From Phellopilus nigrolimitatus (Eukaryota; Basidiomycota; Agaricomycetes; Hymenochaetales; Hymenochaetaceae): a DNA stretch of 64,000 bases. The notes under the pieces are model-generated. The model did not search any database, was not told the origin of the DNA, and worked only from the letters and a program-made list of their open reading frames with translations. Both the position numbers and the translations under genes were made by a program. Every line of letters starts with the position of its first letter. The first letter of the stretch is position 1. The stretch covers positions 124,001-188,000 of the forward strand of contig JAJOHG010000009.1 of NCBI GenBank assembly GCA_021029095.1, in the 5' to 3' direction. Positions 10,501-21,216 of this stretch are shown here, piece after piece.

Positions 10501-12486
10501 ACACGCAAACACGCAAACAGTAAGTGGAAGATTACGACAGGTGAGAAGTTTTCAAGGATACGTACAGCTTCTAATTGGTCGCAGTTGCGCTGGGCTGAAA
10601 TTAAAATCGTCAACGTCATTTTGTTGTCAGACAAAGCAGAGCGGGAATTAACCAAGTGCAAGCTGGGACTCAGCGGCCTGAAAAGAACATATTAAGCAAG
10701 TAGGCAACTCCCTTGTTTCCAGAGAAATGATGGACTAGCCTGTTTCGACTTCTGCGCGTCCGTGACCACTAAAAAAGATCACATCAGGATCGCACGCACT
10801 ATTGATCTGGGATCGAGAAAGGAACGGACAAGCCGTTCGCTTCTCCTCGTTCTCTTTCAGAATCTAGAGAAAAAGATTCGATTAGTATCCTGATGCACTG
10901 TCCAAAAAAAGAGTAACTTACAGCCTTAAGTTGCTCGTTGTCTAGTAGGGCTAGTCGGAAAATTTGTGAAAATTTCGCTGAGATTTCATTTCGCTCTCTT
11001 CATAAGGCGGTATGCACACTCACCATTATCGCGCGCTTTCTCGGCCTCTGAACGTCCAGCTTCCACATTTGAGATCGCCTAGCGACAATGTGTGAATCCA
11101 TGATAACTCCATGATAGTTTATCCTTATATTAAATGAATGGAATGAGCGAACCTGGGCCCCCTCTCGCGTATCCGTAACCGCTAAATAATAATAGTGACA
11201 AACTTAATTCCAGAAAAAGAAAAGAATCAAGACGAACAAGCGCCGCGATTTTCCTCCACCTCGTGCAGCAACTAAAATCGTAATTTGTCGGTCCGTTAGC
11301 GCATCAGAACGTCAAGGCATCAGAACGAAGAAAAAGATGCGCACGGTGCGGAGCTGTTCGGCATCCAGTAAAGCTAAAACACGGAATACAGCATTCAATG
11401 GAAGCTGTCTTATGATTCGGCAAGATGGGTACGTACAGACGTCGCGGGTCTTCTCAGTTTCGAAAAGTTGTGATCGTACTTAATTTTCATCGAAAGGTCA
11501 GACGGCACGAAAATGTATGTACATCGAAGTATATTAAACTCACGCTGATCGATTTGCTCGTGAAGCTGATTAGTAGAATCCTACGATCAGGCGGTTAGGT
11601 ACCGATATGCCAACGATGAACTGTAGGTGTTACCTCGCCGACTTGTCCTTTCGTTGACTCCACTGAAACAAGCTATTTCAGTCACGGAAGGTAGATCGGT
11701 AAAGATGTTTCCTGGAGCTTACGGATTGCTAATCGTTGCTGGAGTTCTCCATAGACCTAAATAAGGAGCGCTCTTAGATAGGGTTGATAGCTTATAGGAA
11801 TGCTGGGGCGCACCGTGTGAAGCTCGTTGTATTTATATTTGACTAGCAGAAGGAACTCAACTAGTATTCAAAACACAAGCCACTGATGAGATAACTTACA
11901 TATGTTACAATGTTCTTGCACTTCTTCCCGGGACTAAAGACAGTATGTAAGATAGATATAGCATGGGAAAGGCTAGTCAATTACTGTATTCAACGTCTTG
12001 ATTTCTTGCTCCACTGACAGATTGATAAGCCAGCTATCATGTAATGGTCGAGAACGAAAGCTTACGTGTCGCTATTTGAACCACGGCGTCTGAAAGAGCC
12101 TTCAATTCACAAACCTGAGATATTGCTAGTCTTACTTCATTAATCATCATACCTTCTTGGTCGAGTTTCCCTCGCTGGCAACTAGTATGCGATTGAGTAC
12201 AAGAATCTCTTTGGACAGAAGGAAAACGTTTACCTTTCTGACAACTTTCCTCAACAGCCCGATGTAGCTGCTCTGACAGCTCTCGGGGGGCTTCTTTAGG
12301 ATAATCTTGTCTCTCGACTTGGTTGCGCAGCTTAGCGACTTCGATTTCGAACAGTGCCAGTTGAAGTCGAAGTTGTGATTTCTCGGCGGCATTCTCGACA
12401 CGGGCTGCAGCGTCTTCTTTAAAGTGCTGGGAAATCCAATTGTTTTTGTCAAAAGAAAGAGAGAGCTCCATAATACCCATTTGCAA
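7440..12486 (-). CDS. Extremely intron-rich coiled-coil protein
   Basis: On the minus strand dozens of short open segments are flanked by GT-AG introns of about 48-60 nt. The 5' exon (12486 downward) encodes LRLQLALFEIEVAKLRNQVE, clearly heptad-like. It is followed by micro-exons of about 27-37 nt such as VEQEIKTLNT, SREEVQEHCN, VYGELQQRLA, LLDAEQLRT and LLDNEQLKA, then a longer exon VEEACRNLAAANAKLDDVSA. Next comes a run of 63-nt exons (see 8555-9655). The last exon (from about 7707) is Pro/Ser-rich with a basic GKKRAADD and ends LQAPPYRGPIRYN...LPY-stop; that tail is encoded by mobile-element sequence. The product would be a long rod-like coiled coil, with localisation unknown. I do not recognise the family. 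Some upstream joins need GC-AG or are unclear, so partial decay is possible. Confidence 0.6.
8555..9655 (-). repeat. Tandem 63-nt exon repeat inside the coiled-coil gene
   Basis: Eight exons are exactly 63 nt long: 9593-9655, 9472-9534, 9357-9419, 9238-9300, 9127-9189, 9011-9073, 8891-8953 and 8555-8617. All are in phase 1: each ends in a single base completing a codon with the next exon. Each encodes 21 residues, i.e. three heptads, on the pattern A-E-x-Q-L-x-Q-M-K-x-x-x-Q-D-A-x-K-x-R-x-E. Introns between the first seven are about 48-61 nt. Two shorter exons (53-54 nt) between 8671 and 8855 and a 72-nt exon just below 8520 look like unit variants. The pattern indicates expansion by tandem duplication of exon plus intron. 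Confidence 0.8.
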
Positions 12487-12711
12487 TACGGAGCTGGTTG
12501 TGGACGTCGGTGGGAAAGGGAGGTGGGCGCATTCGACTGTGCGACCAAAATACCACGAGCTGCGCCTCTTGCGGGCACAGTCACAACTGTGTCTGGGCTT
12601 ATTGGTCGGCTTCGATTCACACGGCGAGACAGCCAGCCGAGCGAGCGAGCGAACCCCTTTCCTGCAGAGTCTTCCGCTTCGCAGCCTGCATAATGAGCGT
12701 AAGTACTGTGT
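12487..12711. other. GC-rich spacer between coiled-coil gene and eIF4G remnant
   Basis: Both strands have open frames here but none matches a family I know. On the minus strand it follows the eIF4G segment TTITQIHEAV and could be decayed eIF4G linker, or the 5' region of the coiled-coil gene. Confidence 0.3.
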
Positions 12712-14191
12712 TTAAGCGGACAATAAATCACAACATACGGCTTCGTGAATTTGTGTGATGGTCGTAGGAGCAGCAACGTCCATTACGCTCTCGCAGCTCA
12801 ATTGTATCCTGCCACGAATGTAAGTAAAGGGAAAAAAAGACAAAATAAAAACGAAAAGACACACCGGTAACATGAACTGCACACGAGACGAGACGTTGCT
12901 GCTCTTCGCAAGTTTCTTCATGTGACTGGCGTACACATCCGTATGACCGCGAGCCTTTGAAGTATCTAGCGATTGGCCGACGAGATGCTCAGGAGTTTGC
13001 ACAAGCTCTCGATCTCTTCCTCTTCAGGGTTGTTAATATTGCTGAGGAGATTCCTGATACACCAGTGCATGATGCGGTCCGTGAGCATCTAGAGCTTGGA
13101 GAGCTTGCCAATGAATTTCACGGAACCGAGACCTTGCCGTTTCGCTTTCTGAATGACGTAGTACTCTTCCGAGAACTTCGGGGTCCCGCCCGACTCCTTA
13201 TTCTCATTCCTTTCGCTCTCGATCTTGAGCGCCTGATCCTCGTTAGCTTTCTCGGCGGCGGCAGCGGTAGTGAACTCCTTCTGCTGTCATCCACGCACTC
13301 GAAGTCTTCCTGACAGCGGTTGAGGAGATATTTGCGGAACAAGAGATCGCCAGTGATCGGTTGCCCCCGGAGTTACGAATTCCGTCGTCTTGGACATCCG
13401 GACTTATCTGCTTCATCATCTTGCGGCACAAGCGGGCGTACATTTCGCTCCATGTCGTCTCGTCCATTGCTTTCTCAAACAACACGAGTCGGATCACCTG
13501 GATGAGTGTGCACCCGTTCTTCTCGCTTTTGATATTGTTTGCCATTGAACGATCTTCGAGATTGACTCGTACTTCTCCATCGTGAGTTTGTTGAGCAGCG
13601 AGCGGACCTTACGGTCGACGACCTTGCACACACATGTCGACCGCCACCGGTTTTCTGGTTGCGCTGTTCGGAACCCAGCGATTCGCAGTCGCCTCGAGCT
13701 GTGCGACAGGTTCCAGCGCTATCGCGTTTGTGGCATGCGCTGTCGAGAACTGCGCCGAAGTTATTCGTGTCATTGTGTGCCCCACCGCGCTTGCTGCCCA
13801 TCAAACCTGCGCCAATAGCACTGGGACCACATTGGGTAGAAGAGCGGACCATAGGCGACGAGAGACCCCGCGTGGACGGAGGTGGACCGCCCATCGACGT
13901 CAAGTGCTTCATGCGCTCCTCGCTCGACAGTTTTCCCGGTGCGGAGAACTTGCCCATAATCGCAGAGCTTGAGGCTGACTTTCCGAAGCCATTCAGGGAG
14001 CCGATTTCCAAACCTACCGACGCTTGACGCACCGCAGCCGACGAGGGGCAGGCCCATACTGCCAGACACGCCTCGTCGGCCAGAGCCACCGCGGCCCATT
14101 GAATGTGCTTGGTCGGAGAGATCAAGCGCGATAGCTTCAAGAGAAGGGAGGTTGTCTGGTTTCTCCTTGCAGACCGACATGAACTGCATGA
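12712..14191 (-). pseudogene. eIF4G (MIF4G domain) pseudogene, main part
   Basis: The minus strand carries eIF4G, the scaffold that recruits ribosomes to capped mRNA. From 5' to 3': FMSVCKEKPDNLPSLEAIAL with a Gly/Arg-rich linker (SMGRGGSGRRG), then DRKVRSLLNKLTMEKYESIS. Next comes the MIF4G core: GCTLIQVIRLV, ETTWSEMYARLCRKMMKQIS, PDVQDDGIRNS, FRKYLLNRCQEDFE, RIMHWCIRNLL, NNPEEEEIESLCKLL, KARGHTDVYASHMKKLAKSS, NVSSRVQFML and APTTITQIHEAV. Inactivating changes include a TAG at 13089-13091 where LQ-MLT is expected, an extra-base frameshift in the VIRLVLFEKA region, and a frameshift after the RYxLNRCQEDFE segment. The gene is further split by element B at 14192-16189; its upstream coding piece resumes at 16190. 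Confidence 0.9.
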
Positions 14192-14529
14192 CATCAGGAA
14201 AATCCCCCCCCTGTCAGATCGGCTTCAACTCCGTCAAATGGCTTCAATTCCGTCAGATTTCTGAAGGATTTGAAGGATTTGAGTTTTTTCAGAATTGGTG
14301 ACCCCCTTTCTGAAGCTGACGAGAATTGACGGATCTGAAGGATTTGAACACGTTTGAAAACACCTTTCTGATCAGTTCTGAAGCGAGTTGAAGGCAATCT
14401 AACAGGTCTCATCGGGCACATATTATAGTGAAGTACTTGAAATTAGGGGGAAAAAAAACTGTACAATACAAGAGTTACTACATCTAAAAATACTGTGAGA
14501 CTACAGTTTAAAAAAATGCGAAGAAACGG

Positions 14530-15670
14530 GGATTGCTTCAGCCCGGGCGAGGTAGGATGCAATGGGCTGATGGCATGGTGCACCCGCAGCCTGACGTCCT
14601 CGCTCAGGCTCATCTGCGACGTGTGGAGTGTAAGTGTGCGTTGCTCAGCACGCGTGGATACACATAGCTAGAAAGAAAAGAAAAGAAACGCACTTGAAGA
14701 TGTGCCGCTTTGTCTTCACGTTGGGCAGCGGGAACTCGATCGTCCGGTCTATACGGCCGGGACAGATGAGCGCGGGGTCGAGCGACTCGGCGCAGTTCGT
14801 GGCCATGATGACTTTGACGTCGCCACGCGTGTCGAAACCGTCCAGCTGATTCAGCAGTCGAGCATGGTGTACTAGATCTCACGCTCGCCGCCAGAAGTCG
14901 ATTCGCAGCTGCAAAAGCTGCTTCAGTACACAATAGCATGCATGCAGAAGACTGCGTGCGATCTCACCGTTTTGTGCCAATAGTATCAGTCTCTCATCGA
15001 TGAAAACGATGCTCGGTGCGTGCTCCTCGACCGAACAGAACAGCTCCTGCACCAGTTTCGGCACGTCGCCGAGGTACTTTTGAATGAGTTCGGAACCAAC
15101 AACGCGCAGGAACGGGCAGGAACGTCGCAGACAGCTGGTTCGCGATGGCCTTTGCGAGGAGTATCTTGCTCATCCCGGGCATGCCGTATAGAATGACGCC
15201 CTTGGGCGGCCAGATGCTTACATACAGCTTGGGTGTGCGAGCGGGAGCTCGACCGCTTCTGCAAGGAAAACGTGAGCAGCATTCTGTGGCACTCACGAGC
15301 AACGTGCTGCACACCTTAATTTACTGGATCCGCTGGTCGAGGTCATTGACGTCTGCGTAGCTCCGTCGGCGCCTTGTCGAACTTCATCACGCTCACCATG
15401 GGGTCCATGTCGTCCTGCAGCATGCCGATGATCGCCTGCGTCTTGTGGTGGAGCAGGACAGAGCAGCCGGGCTCGAGGCGGTCCTTGTCGACGAAGCTCA
15501 TGCTCACCATGTAGAACTCGGGCCGAACGACGTCGAGATGATCGCATGGTCGTAGTCGATGATCTCCTCGAGCGTGCCGACAGCTATTGGCATCCCGCAC
15601 CAGCCGTCAGCCTTTGTATGGTTCTCCTCATTGCGCTCCTCGCGCACAACCTCGTGATGTTGCAGCCCAA
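14530..15670 (-). pseudogene. RPT2: 26S proteasome ATPase RPT2 fragment, copy B
   Basis: It carries the same portion of RPT2 as copies A and D. Visible blocks: [60 protein letters not shown], a Walker A block [20 protein letters not shown] and [15 protein letters not shown]. The Walker A GxxxxGK[ST] has Ser-Lys-Ile in place of Gly-Lys-Thr, so nucleotide binding would be lost even apart from the several frameshifts (for example near 15535 and 15345). Intron positions are retained relative to the other copies, so the captured template was genomic DNA and not a retro-copied mRNA. Confidence 0.85.
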
Positions 15671-15864
15671 GTGATGTTGGAAAAGAAAGAGACATAGAAT
15701 AAATTTTTGCGCTTTGACGTGGCATGTTGAATTTGGTGTAGGGCCGGCTCGATGGTGTTCAGGGCCGGTCAGGATGGACTTAGACAAATACTGTCGCACC
15801 ATGGCTCGGATGCTACAGCGAGTAGCGATCATAGTATAATATATTTGAGTGAGAAGAAAAGCAT

Positions 15865-15929
15865 TATAGTATAATGGTTGTGATTTTGCATTTGGTTTGT
15901 GTTTGTTGTGTGTTCGAACCCGGTCCATG
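15865..15929 (+). repeat. tRNA-like segment in element B
   Basis: It has the same A-box-like ATAGTATAATGGTTGTGA and B-box-like GTTCGAACCCGG as element A, at the equivalent distance from the right TIR. Confidence 0.5.
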
Positions 15930-16189
15930 CAATTGTTTTTCGTAAGTAAAATTGATTTACATTGTAATATCGCGGCAAGATTTGAAGAATCTGAAGAATC
16001 TGAAGAACTTGAAGGATTTGAAGGATTTGAAGGACTGGCGGGGTAACGGCAAGCCTGTCCTTCAAATCCTTCAAAGCCTTCAAATCCTTCAAATCCATGT
16101 GATTGAAAGCAAATTGAAGCAAATTGAAGAAATTGAAGCAGTTCTGACTACATTTGACAGGATTTGACAGGGGGGGCGTTTTCCTGATG

Positions 16190-16330
16190 GAAGGCGCGGA
16201 CCGGTTTACAGAAAAACACTCCTTCCAGAAATAAATGTGTTTCACTTTCTGTTTGACGGTCACCTCCCCATTCCCCAGGTCTGTCCAGACATAATATTCT
16301 ACTGCCATGTGGGGCCGCATATTGTTCGAG
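16190..16330 (-). pseudogene. eIF4G pseudogene, upstream piece beyond element B
   Basis: Removing element B and one GA target copy joins CGCGCCTTC (minus strand, from 16199) directly to ATGCAGTTCATGTCG at 14191. This yields RAF-MQFMSVCKEKPD, matching the usual eIF4G context in which the phenylalanine-rich segment precedes MSVCKEKP. Upstream of that the frame soon degrades. It is useful mainly as proof of the empty site. Confidence 0.7.
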
Positions 16331-16840
16331 GAGACATTAGTACGTCCTCCTTTATGTACCGGCGAGCTGTAGTGCTGATTAGCTCATGCATTTGTCAGAT
16401 TAGTCACTAAATTACGTAAGCTCAACGGATGTCCGCGCGAATAAGATCGGAGCCGAAAAAGTCATTGCCCCAGCGGAGCACGGCCCCCTCGCAAAGGTGA
16501 CGTTGAAAGTGATTCTTGGAATAGGTCCCTCGGTATTCCCAGGTAAGACCGACTTGAGGCATTTGATATAAGTAAGGAGAACGAGCAAAAGGATGTAAAG
16601 CAATGTCGTGGACTCGTGATACAATTTACCTTACGTAACATGGTTCCAAACTGCGCACTCGCGGTTCGGACGGTTTCCTAAATAAAGCGATGAGATTCCA
16701 CGACGGCTAATGCGTGCTGCATCCATGTATGAAGGCGCGCTTTCAATTTGAATTGTTAAAAAGGATCAACCATCTTTCATCAGTCTACCACTACTCGCGC
16801 TTTTTTCGATCGTTATCTAACTATTTGACGAACTATCTCC
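16331..16840. other. No gene recognised
   Basis: Mixed-composition sequence between the eIF4G remnant and the next open frames. A 70-codon minus-strand frame with a hydrophobic start (16412-16624) has no supporting signals. Confidence 0.4.
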
Positions 16841-16843
16841 ACT

Positions 16844-17925
16844 CAAGCTTTTGGCGAGACCCTCCAGTGTATAACCAAGGTCAAGCTCGATAAGCTCGAA
16901 GCGTACGCTGCGCATGCGTCGAATACTGTTGCAGACGCTAAGCCATACAGCAAAGGCAATCTCATTACGCACTTCGCTGCGCTTGTCGGGGACATGAAGG
17001 CCTGGTCAGGCCCACGGTCATCTGATATGAACCTAGTTGACATGGAACGGTATCTGGAACAAGTGCGGCATGACCCAGGGGTTTTCCTTCACAGTTATTT
17101 GAGAAAGGGATCTATCAGGCTGAAGCACAGTTTGAGTTTGAGAGCACGCGCTATGTCTCCTCACCGACTGGCTTGAAGATCTTAGCACGCAACGATATAT
17201 CTGTTCCTATCGAAGGCAAGAGCACACTGACTCAAGATGGTTCTGAGAAGGTCAGCAAGAAGGAGACACCCAAACAGAAGGAGAAGAAGCTCGAGACACT
17301 CATCTTCGAGACGAAAGAGGTTGATGTCAGTGCTCTCTAGGCGTACTTGAAGGATCTCTTCCCGTCGAAGGGGGCGCAGGAAGCACTAGAAAAGCTGCGC
17401 AAACAGATTAAGAAGATCTCTGAGGACCTACCCAAGCATACGATCCAGTCGAGCGAGATCGAAAATGTCATCGAGTCCGTTCTTCAGTCCAATGACCTCT
17501 CTGGCGACAAGCAGGCGACGCCGACCGAAATCCTACCATCGTGAAGGAGCTTGCGAGCGTACTCAATATGCAGCTTTCATCAATCAAGTCGTGGAGCTGG
17601 CCATAGGAAAGCGTGCTTCTCGAGCTCCGGCGCCATCTGAACGAGAAACCCCCTCCCCCCCCCTCCGCATTTCTTCCTCGACGCGGAAATCCTCACCTGC
17701 TTACTTCTTCACTACCTTCGGCTGGTTTGGTCCAACGAATACAAGGATAACTTCAAGCTTCTCCGGTCGATCAGGATCTGGAAACTGCCTAACTGGAAAT
17801 TTGTGTCATACAGACACTCGGCACTACCTCTGGATACAATGATAATTCAATTAGATTACCATTCAGACGATTTGATCTCACTAAAGTATATCCCTGCGAT
17901 TTTTTCCGACAACAGATTCGAGGTT
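16844..17925 (+). pseudogene. Hypothetical gene with in-frame stop and frame changes
   Basis: One frame encodes ETLQCITKVKLDKLEAYAAH and GNLITHFAALVGDMKAWSG. After a probable intron near 17080 comes a Lys/Glu-rich charged stretch. An in-frame TAG at 17338-17340 then interrupts EVDVSAL-AYLKDLFPSKGAQE. Further on, in shifted frames, are ELASVLNMQLSSIKSW and FKLLRSIRIWKLPNW ... SDDLISLKYIPAI. The last segment (about 17630-17925) recurs inverted at about 60430-60700. No family is recognised. The charged helical middle suggests a structured, possibly coiled-coil region; the gene appears inactive. Confidence 0.4.
17635..17925 (+). repeat. Duplicated coding-like segment, copy 1
   Basis: Encodes (frame-dependent) RRHLNEKPPPPPPP then PHFFLDAEIL, LLHYLRLVWSNEYKDNFKLL and WKLPNWKFVSYRHSALPLDT. 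The same protein-level sequence appears on the minus strand at about 60430-60700. The similarity covers the whole segment and ends near DNRFE in both copies. Confidence 0.75.
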
Positions 17926-17939
17926 AGTTGTGACTTTCC

Positions 17940-18720
17940 TTGCACTATACCTTGCTTGTTCAATTGACGAACGTCCGCTCAGGTCGACCTTGCAAGTTCT
18001 GCCAATTTCAATCGCACCGCATCTCGCGCGTTGATTTGACAACATCGAACCCGAGTGACACCTCTCTCGAATCTTACGGTTTCCTTCGACTAACTTTCTC
18101 GCTGCTCTATCTTGGAAAACTCACATTCTCACTTAGCCCCGTCTTTCTCCCTACTTACTCTTTTCCGATCTCTACGCATTCTTCATAGGCATGCTTCCTT
18201 CCAGCTTCATGTTTTTCCTTCGTGCTTTCTCGTGTTCGCCGCTCTCGCTCTCGGTCCACTCGCGCCGAGCGTGTCGTCTGACCTGGACCGACACAAGTAT
18301 TTACCGCAATTCCCCCGAGCAACGGCTCATATGTGAGAAGGCCACCCTCGCTATGGGGAACTCCTTATACGGTTCTACTTTTGTCGATGCTGTGATCAGG
18401 TGAGTTTAAAATTCCTTTGATTCTATATCCTAGTGTCATACTTCGATCGACATCCTCAGGTCCCCTGTACACGAGGGAGGGTACGGTAAAGGAGGCGTTC
18501 CCGATTTTAGAAACCATCTCACCGTTAAATACCGTCGTATGATGGTTATTTCGGATGGCGAAGTGGAACATGCCTCTACCACCGAGCATGTAATCTTCAA
18601 GAAGGAGAAGGAGTTGATATTGGTGCGTGTATTTCGGTATCCTTGATGCCTTCGAGACTGACAAAGTTACGGCAGAGGGGAGACAAATGGGTGGAGATCT
18701 ACCAGCCGGTTGATATTTGA
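17940..18720 (+). CDS. Possible small gene, uncertain
   Basis: Open segments with a plausible 62-nt GT-AG intron (donor after 18399, acceptor at about 18460) join LAMGNSLYGSTFVDAVIR to PVHEGGYGKGGVPDFRNHL and VKYRRMMVISDGEVEHAS. An in-frame TGA lies upstream of EKATLAMGNS, so the start is not resolved. No family is recognised. Confidence 0.3.
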
Positions 18721-18729
18721 GGGACGTGT

Positions 18730-19690
18730 CTCGAGACCCTGTTACTTCTTGTTTTGTTTTTTGCTGCCTGCGTTATGTCTTGATGTTTTGTTGCTTTCGC
18801 ACTATGCGATCACCCTATTTTGCCTTTATTTTTGTTGTTTTTTGCTCTTGGTCCCTAGCCTCCTAAAAAAAAGTTGCGTTGTACTTCCTGCTGTACCGCT
18901 CTGAAGTATGTACATTTATTACTACGAACTAATGTACTAAATCGCGTTATTATGGTAAATATATCTAACTATGCTAGTTAATCGTTTGAAACACTCTCGT
19001 CTTAGCGTTTCTGCTTTCAGAACATGGATTTGTGTCCGTTCCTTCCGTCGCATGTTTTTCCATTGAGTTACTCTACATGATACGTCATGTAGATCTGCAC
19101 CGAAGAATTAACGAAGGGTGCCTGACCAAGTTTAAAGCTTAATGAAGGAATATTCTAATAGAACACACAAAATGCGACCCACTTTTTCGAGTTTAAGTTA
19201 TGATAGCGTCTGATTTTGGAGAGCCTGCCATGTGGTTTGGCTTTCGTTCCGGGATAATGCATATCCAGTCCAATTCTTTAAGAGGAAAAAGAGAGAGTAA
19301 CCTTATACATATAGGAATCCAAGCCCTAAATATAGAAAGCCATATTTCACGTGCTAAATGTTGCTTCTCTCGCGTGATCTCAGGGCGTTGTGGGCGTCGA
19401 TCATACGCCGATCAAATTTCGCTGTGGTACTACTTCATCAGCTAAATTTTGTTTCCGTTTTTGCTTATGAGAGTGTATACGTGTATTGTCATTATATCCC
19501 TTTTATATATACATTTATACGTATTCTATTGTCAAGAAAGCTGACGAGGAGAGCAAGATTTTAATTTCGAAGAAAGCGAGAAGACAGCATTACATTTTAT
19601 AGGAGACTTTAGCCAAACTCGTAACAATTTTCAGAACCATAAAGCGAAAGCGAAATAAAAGAAGAAGGAAGCTTTGAGATATCAAAACAT
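18730..19690. other. No gene recognised
   Basis: AT-rich sequence with scattered stops in all frames. A hydrophobic 64-codon frame at 18710-18904 has no other support. Confidence 0.4.
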
Positions 19691-19699
19691 GGTAAGCTT

Positions 19700-20294
19700 G
19701 CAAGAGGAAAACTTTCGAGGTAATTCGACGTACGTTGGTAGCCTCCGCGTCCAAGTTCCTCAATGTTCTCGTCAATACCATCATCTGCATGCAACATGTA
19801 CTTGATAATTGGGCAGGGATCGAAGGAGAATATCACTGCTTACCTCCATCAACTTCCATTGCATCTTCGATGCCGACGTCGGCCTCTCCAGCGTCAGCGT
19901 CACATTCGCTGAAGAGTAATGTCATTAGTTATCATGTTTGAATAATCGTCCGTACTTACGCCTTGGGTGTGAAATTAGTGCAAACATCCATCTCGTGGAG
20001 GTCTGCGTCTTCGAACGCCTTGGGCGTAGGCGCGGTGTCGTCGACGACCATGGCGTCGTCGCCTGGAGAGAAGCATTCGTCTACTTGCTCCATAACGATG
20101 TCAGAGTCCTGGATCGCTTCGAAAGGAGTCTCCAGATTATCCATGTGTTGATACAAGTGTACGATGTTGTTGGTGGTATTCAGACGAAGTGTCAGTCTCG
20201 GCGCGTTCGAGTAGCAGCACTGAATGCTTACCCGATGAAGCATATAATTTGATTTGTAATTATCGCACGTGATGAGTGAGTCGTTCCCTTCTGA
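19700..20294 (-). CDS. Acidic hypothetical protein, 5' end cut by foldback element
   Basis: Minus-strand exons join in frame through short GT-AG introns. An exon ending FEDADLHEMDVCTNFTPKA is followed by CDADAGEADVGIEDAMEVDG (about 19849-19914) and then DDGIDENIEELGRGGYQ (about 19736-19790). Upstream the frame reads MDNLETPFEAIQDSDIVMEQ. The product is strongly acidic. The 5' end runs into the foldback at 20295, so the original start is missing or displaced. Function is unknown. Confidence 0.4.
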
Positions 20295-21216
20295 CTCTGA
20301 GTGAGGGGAGGCAATCCCTGCCAAAAGAGTCTGCACGCTTTGTAATCTGACAAATGATCGGCACTTCCCAAATTAAGAAATTTCGGTGGCAAAAATTTAC
20401 AGATGGCCAACTCGACACAATCCGGCCACTCTGTGCTGATTTCCTTTGACAAAAAATAAAATAAAACATATTTTAAGGCTATACATACAATATATACTTT
20501 AAACCATGTGGCTACTTATGAAAAAAAGGTTTGTAGCAAAGAAAATAGCAGGAGGTGAGCGCGTATCGGCGGTCACGTGACCTCAGCACATGCAAAATGG
20601 CCGTGCATACATGCAAATGCGCAGAACGAGTTTTTGAGCTCAATTCTCATCCGTTTCGCGTAAGGTAAGCTGGAATACGCTCGGGTGATATGGGGCTGGG
20701 AGGTCTTTGTTGTCTATTTTTTAATTTTGTCCTCAAAGTGCCAGAACAGCCATGTAAGACCCCTGTTCTGGCACTTTGAGGACAAAATTAAAAAATCGAC
20801 AACAAAGACCTCCCAGCCCCATATCACCCGAGCGTATTCCAGCTTACCTTACGCGAAACGGATGAGAATTGAGCTCAAAAACTCGTTCTGCGCATTTGCA
20901 TGTATGCACGGCCATTTTGCATGTGCTGAGGTCACGTGACCGCCGAAACGCGCCCACCTCCTGCTATTTTCTTTGCTACAAACCTTTTTTTCATAAGTAG
21001 CCACATGGTTTAAAGTATATATTGTATGTATAGCCTTAAATATGTTTTATTTTATTTTTTGTCAAAGGAAATCAGCACAGAGTGGCCGGATTGTGTCGAG
21101 TTGGCCATCTGTAAATTTTTGCCACCGAAATTTCTTAATTTGGGAAGTGCCGATCATTTGTCAGATTACAAAGCGTGCAGACTCTTTTGGCAGGGATTGC
21201 CTCCCCTCACTCAGAG
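20295..21216. mobile_element. 922-bp near-perfect foldback element
   Basis: CTCTGAGTGAGGGGAGGCAA at 20295 is mirrored by TTGCCTCCCCTCACTCAGAG ending at 21216. The arms (20295-20749 and 20763-21216, about 455 bp) differ at only a few bases, for example GAGCGCGTATCGG versus GGGCGCGTTTCGG. The loop is 13 nt. The inner arm contains GGTCACGTGACC and CTCAATTCTCATCCG. Related but diverged sequence occurs at about 59600-60030. No coding capacity and no clear target duplication. Confidence 0.9.

Larger units (their letters stand above)
14192..16189 (-). mobile_element. Complete RPT2-carrying TIR element, copy B (1998 bp)
   Basis: The left tip is CATCAGGAAAATCCCCCCCC followed by TGTCAGATC. The right tip, read inward, is CATCAGGAAAACGCCCCCCC followed by TGTCAAATC. 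The element is flanked by GA at 14190-14191 and GA at 16190-16191, and its host eIF4G frame is restored when it is removed with one GA, supporting a 2-bp target duplication. Contents: left subterminal TCTGAAGGATTTGAAGG repeats, RPT2 fragment (minus), tRNA-like segment, TTTGAAGGA hairpin, right TIR. No transposase frame is present. The TIR and 2-bp duplication do not match a superfamily I can name with confidence. Confidence 0.85.
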
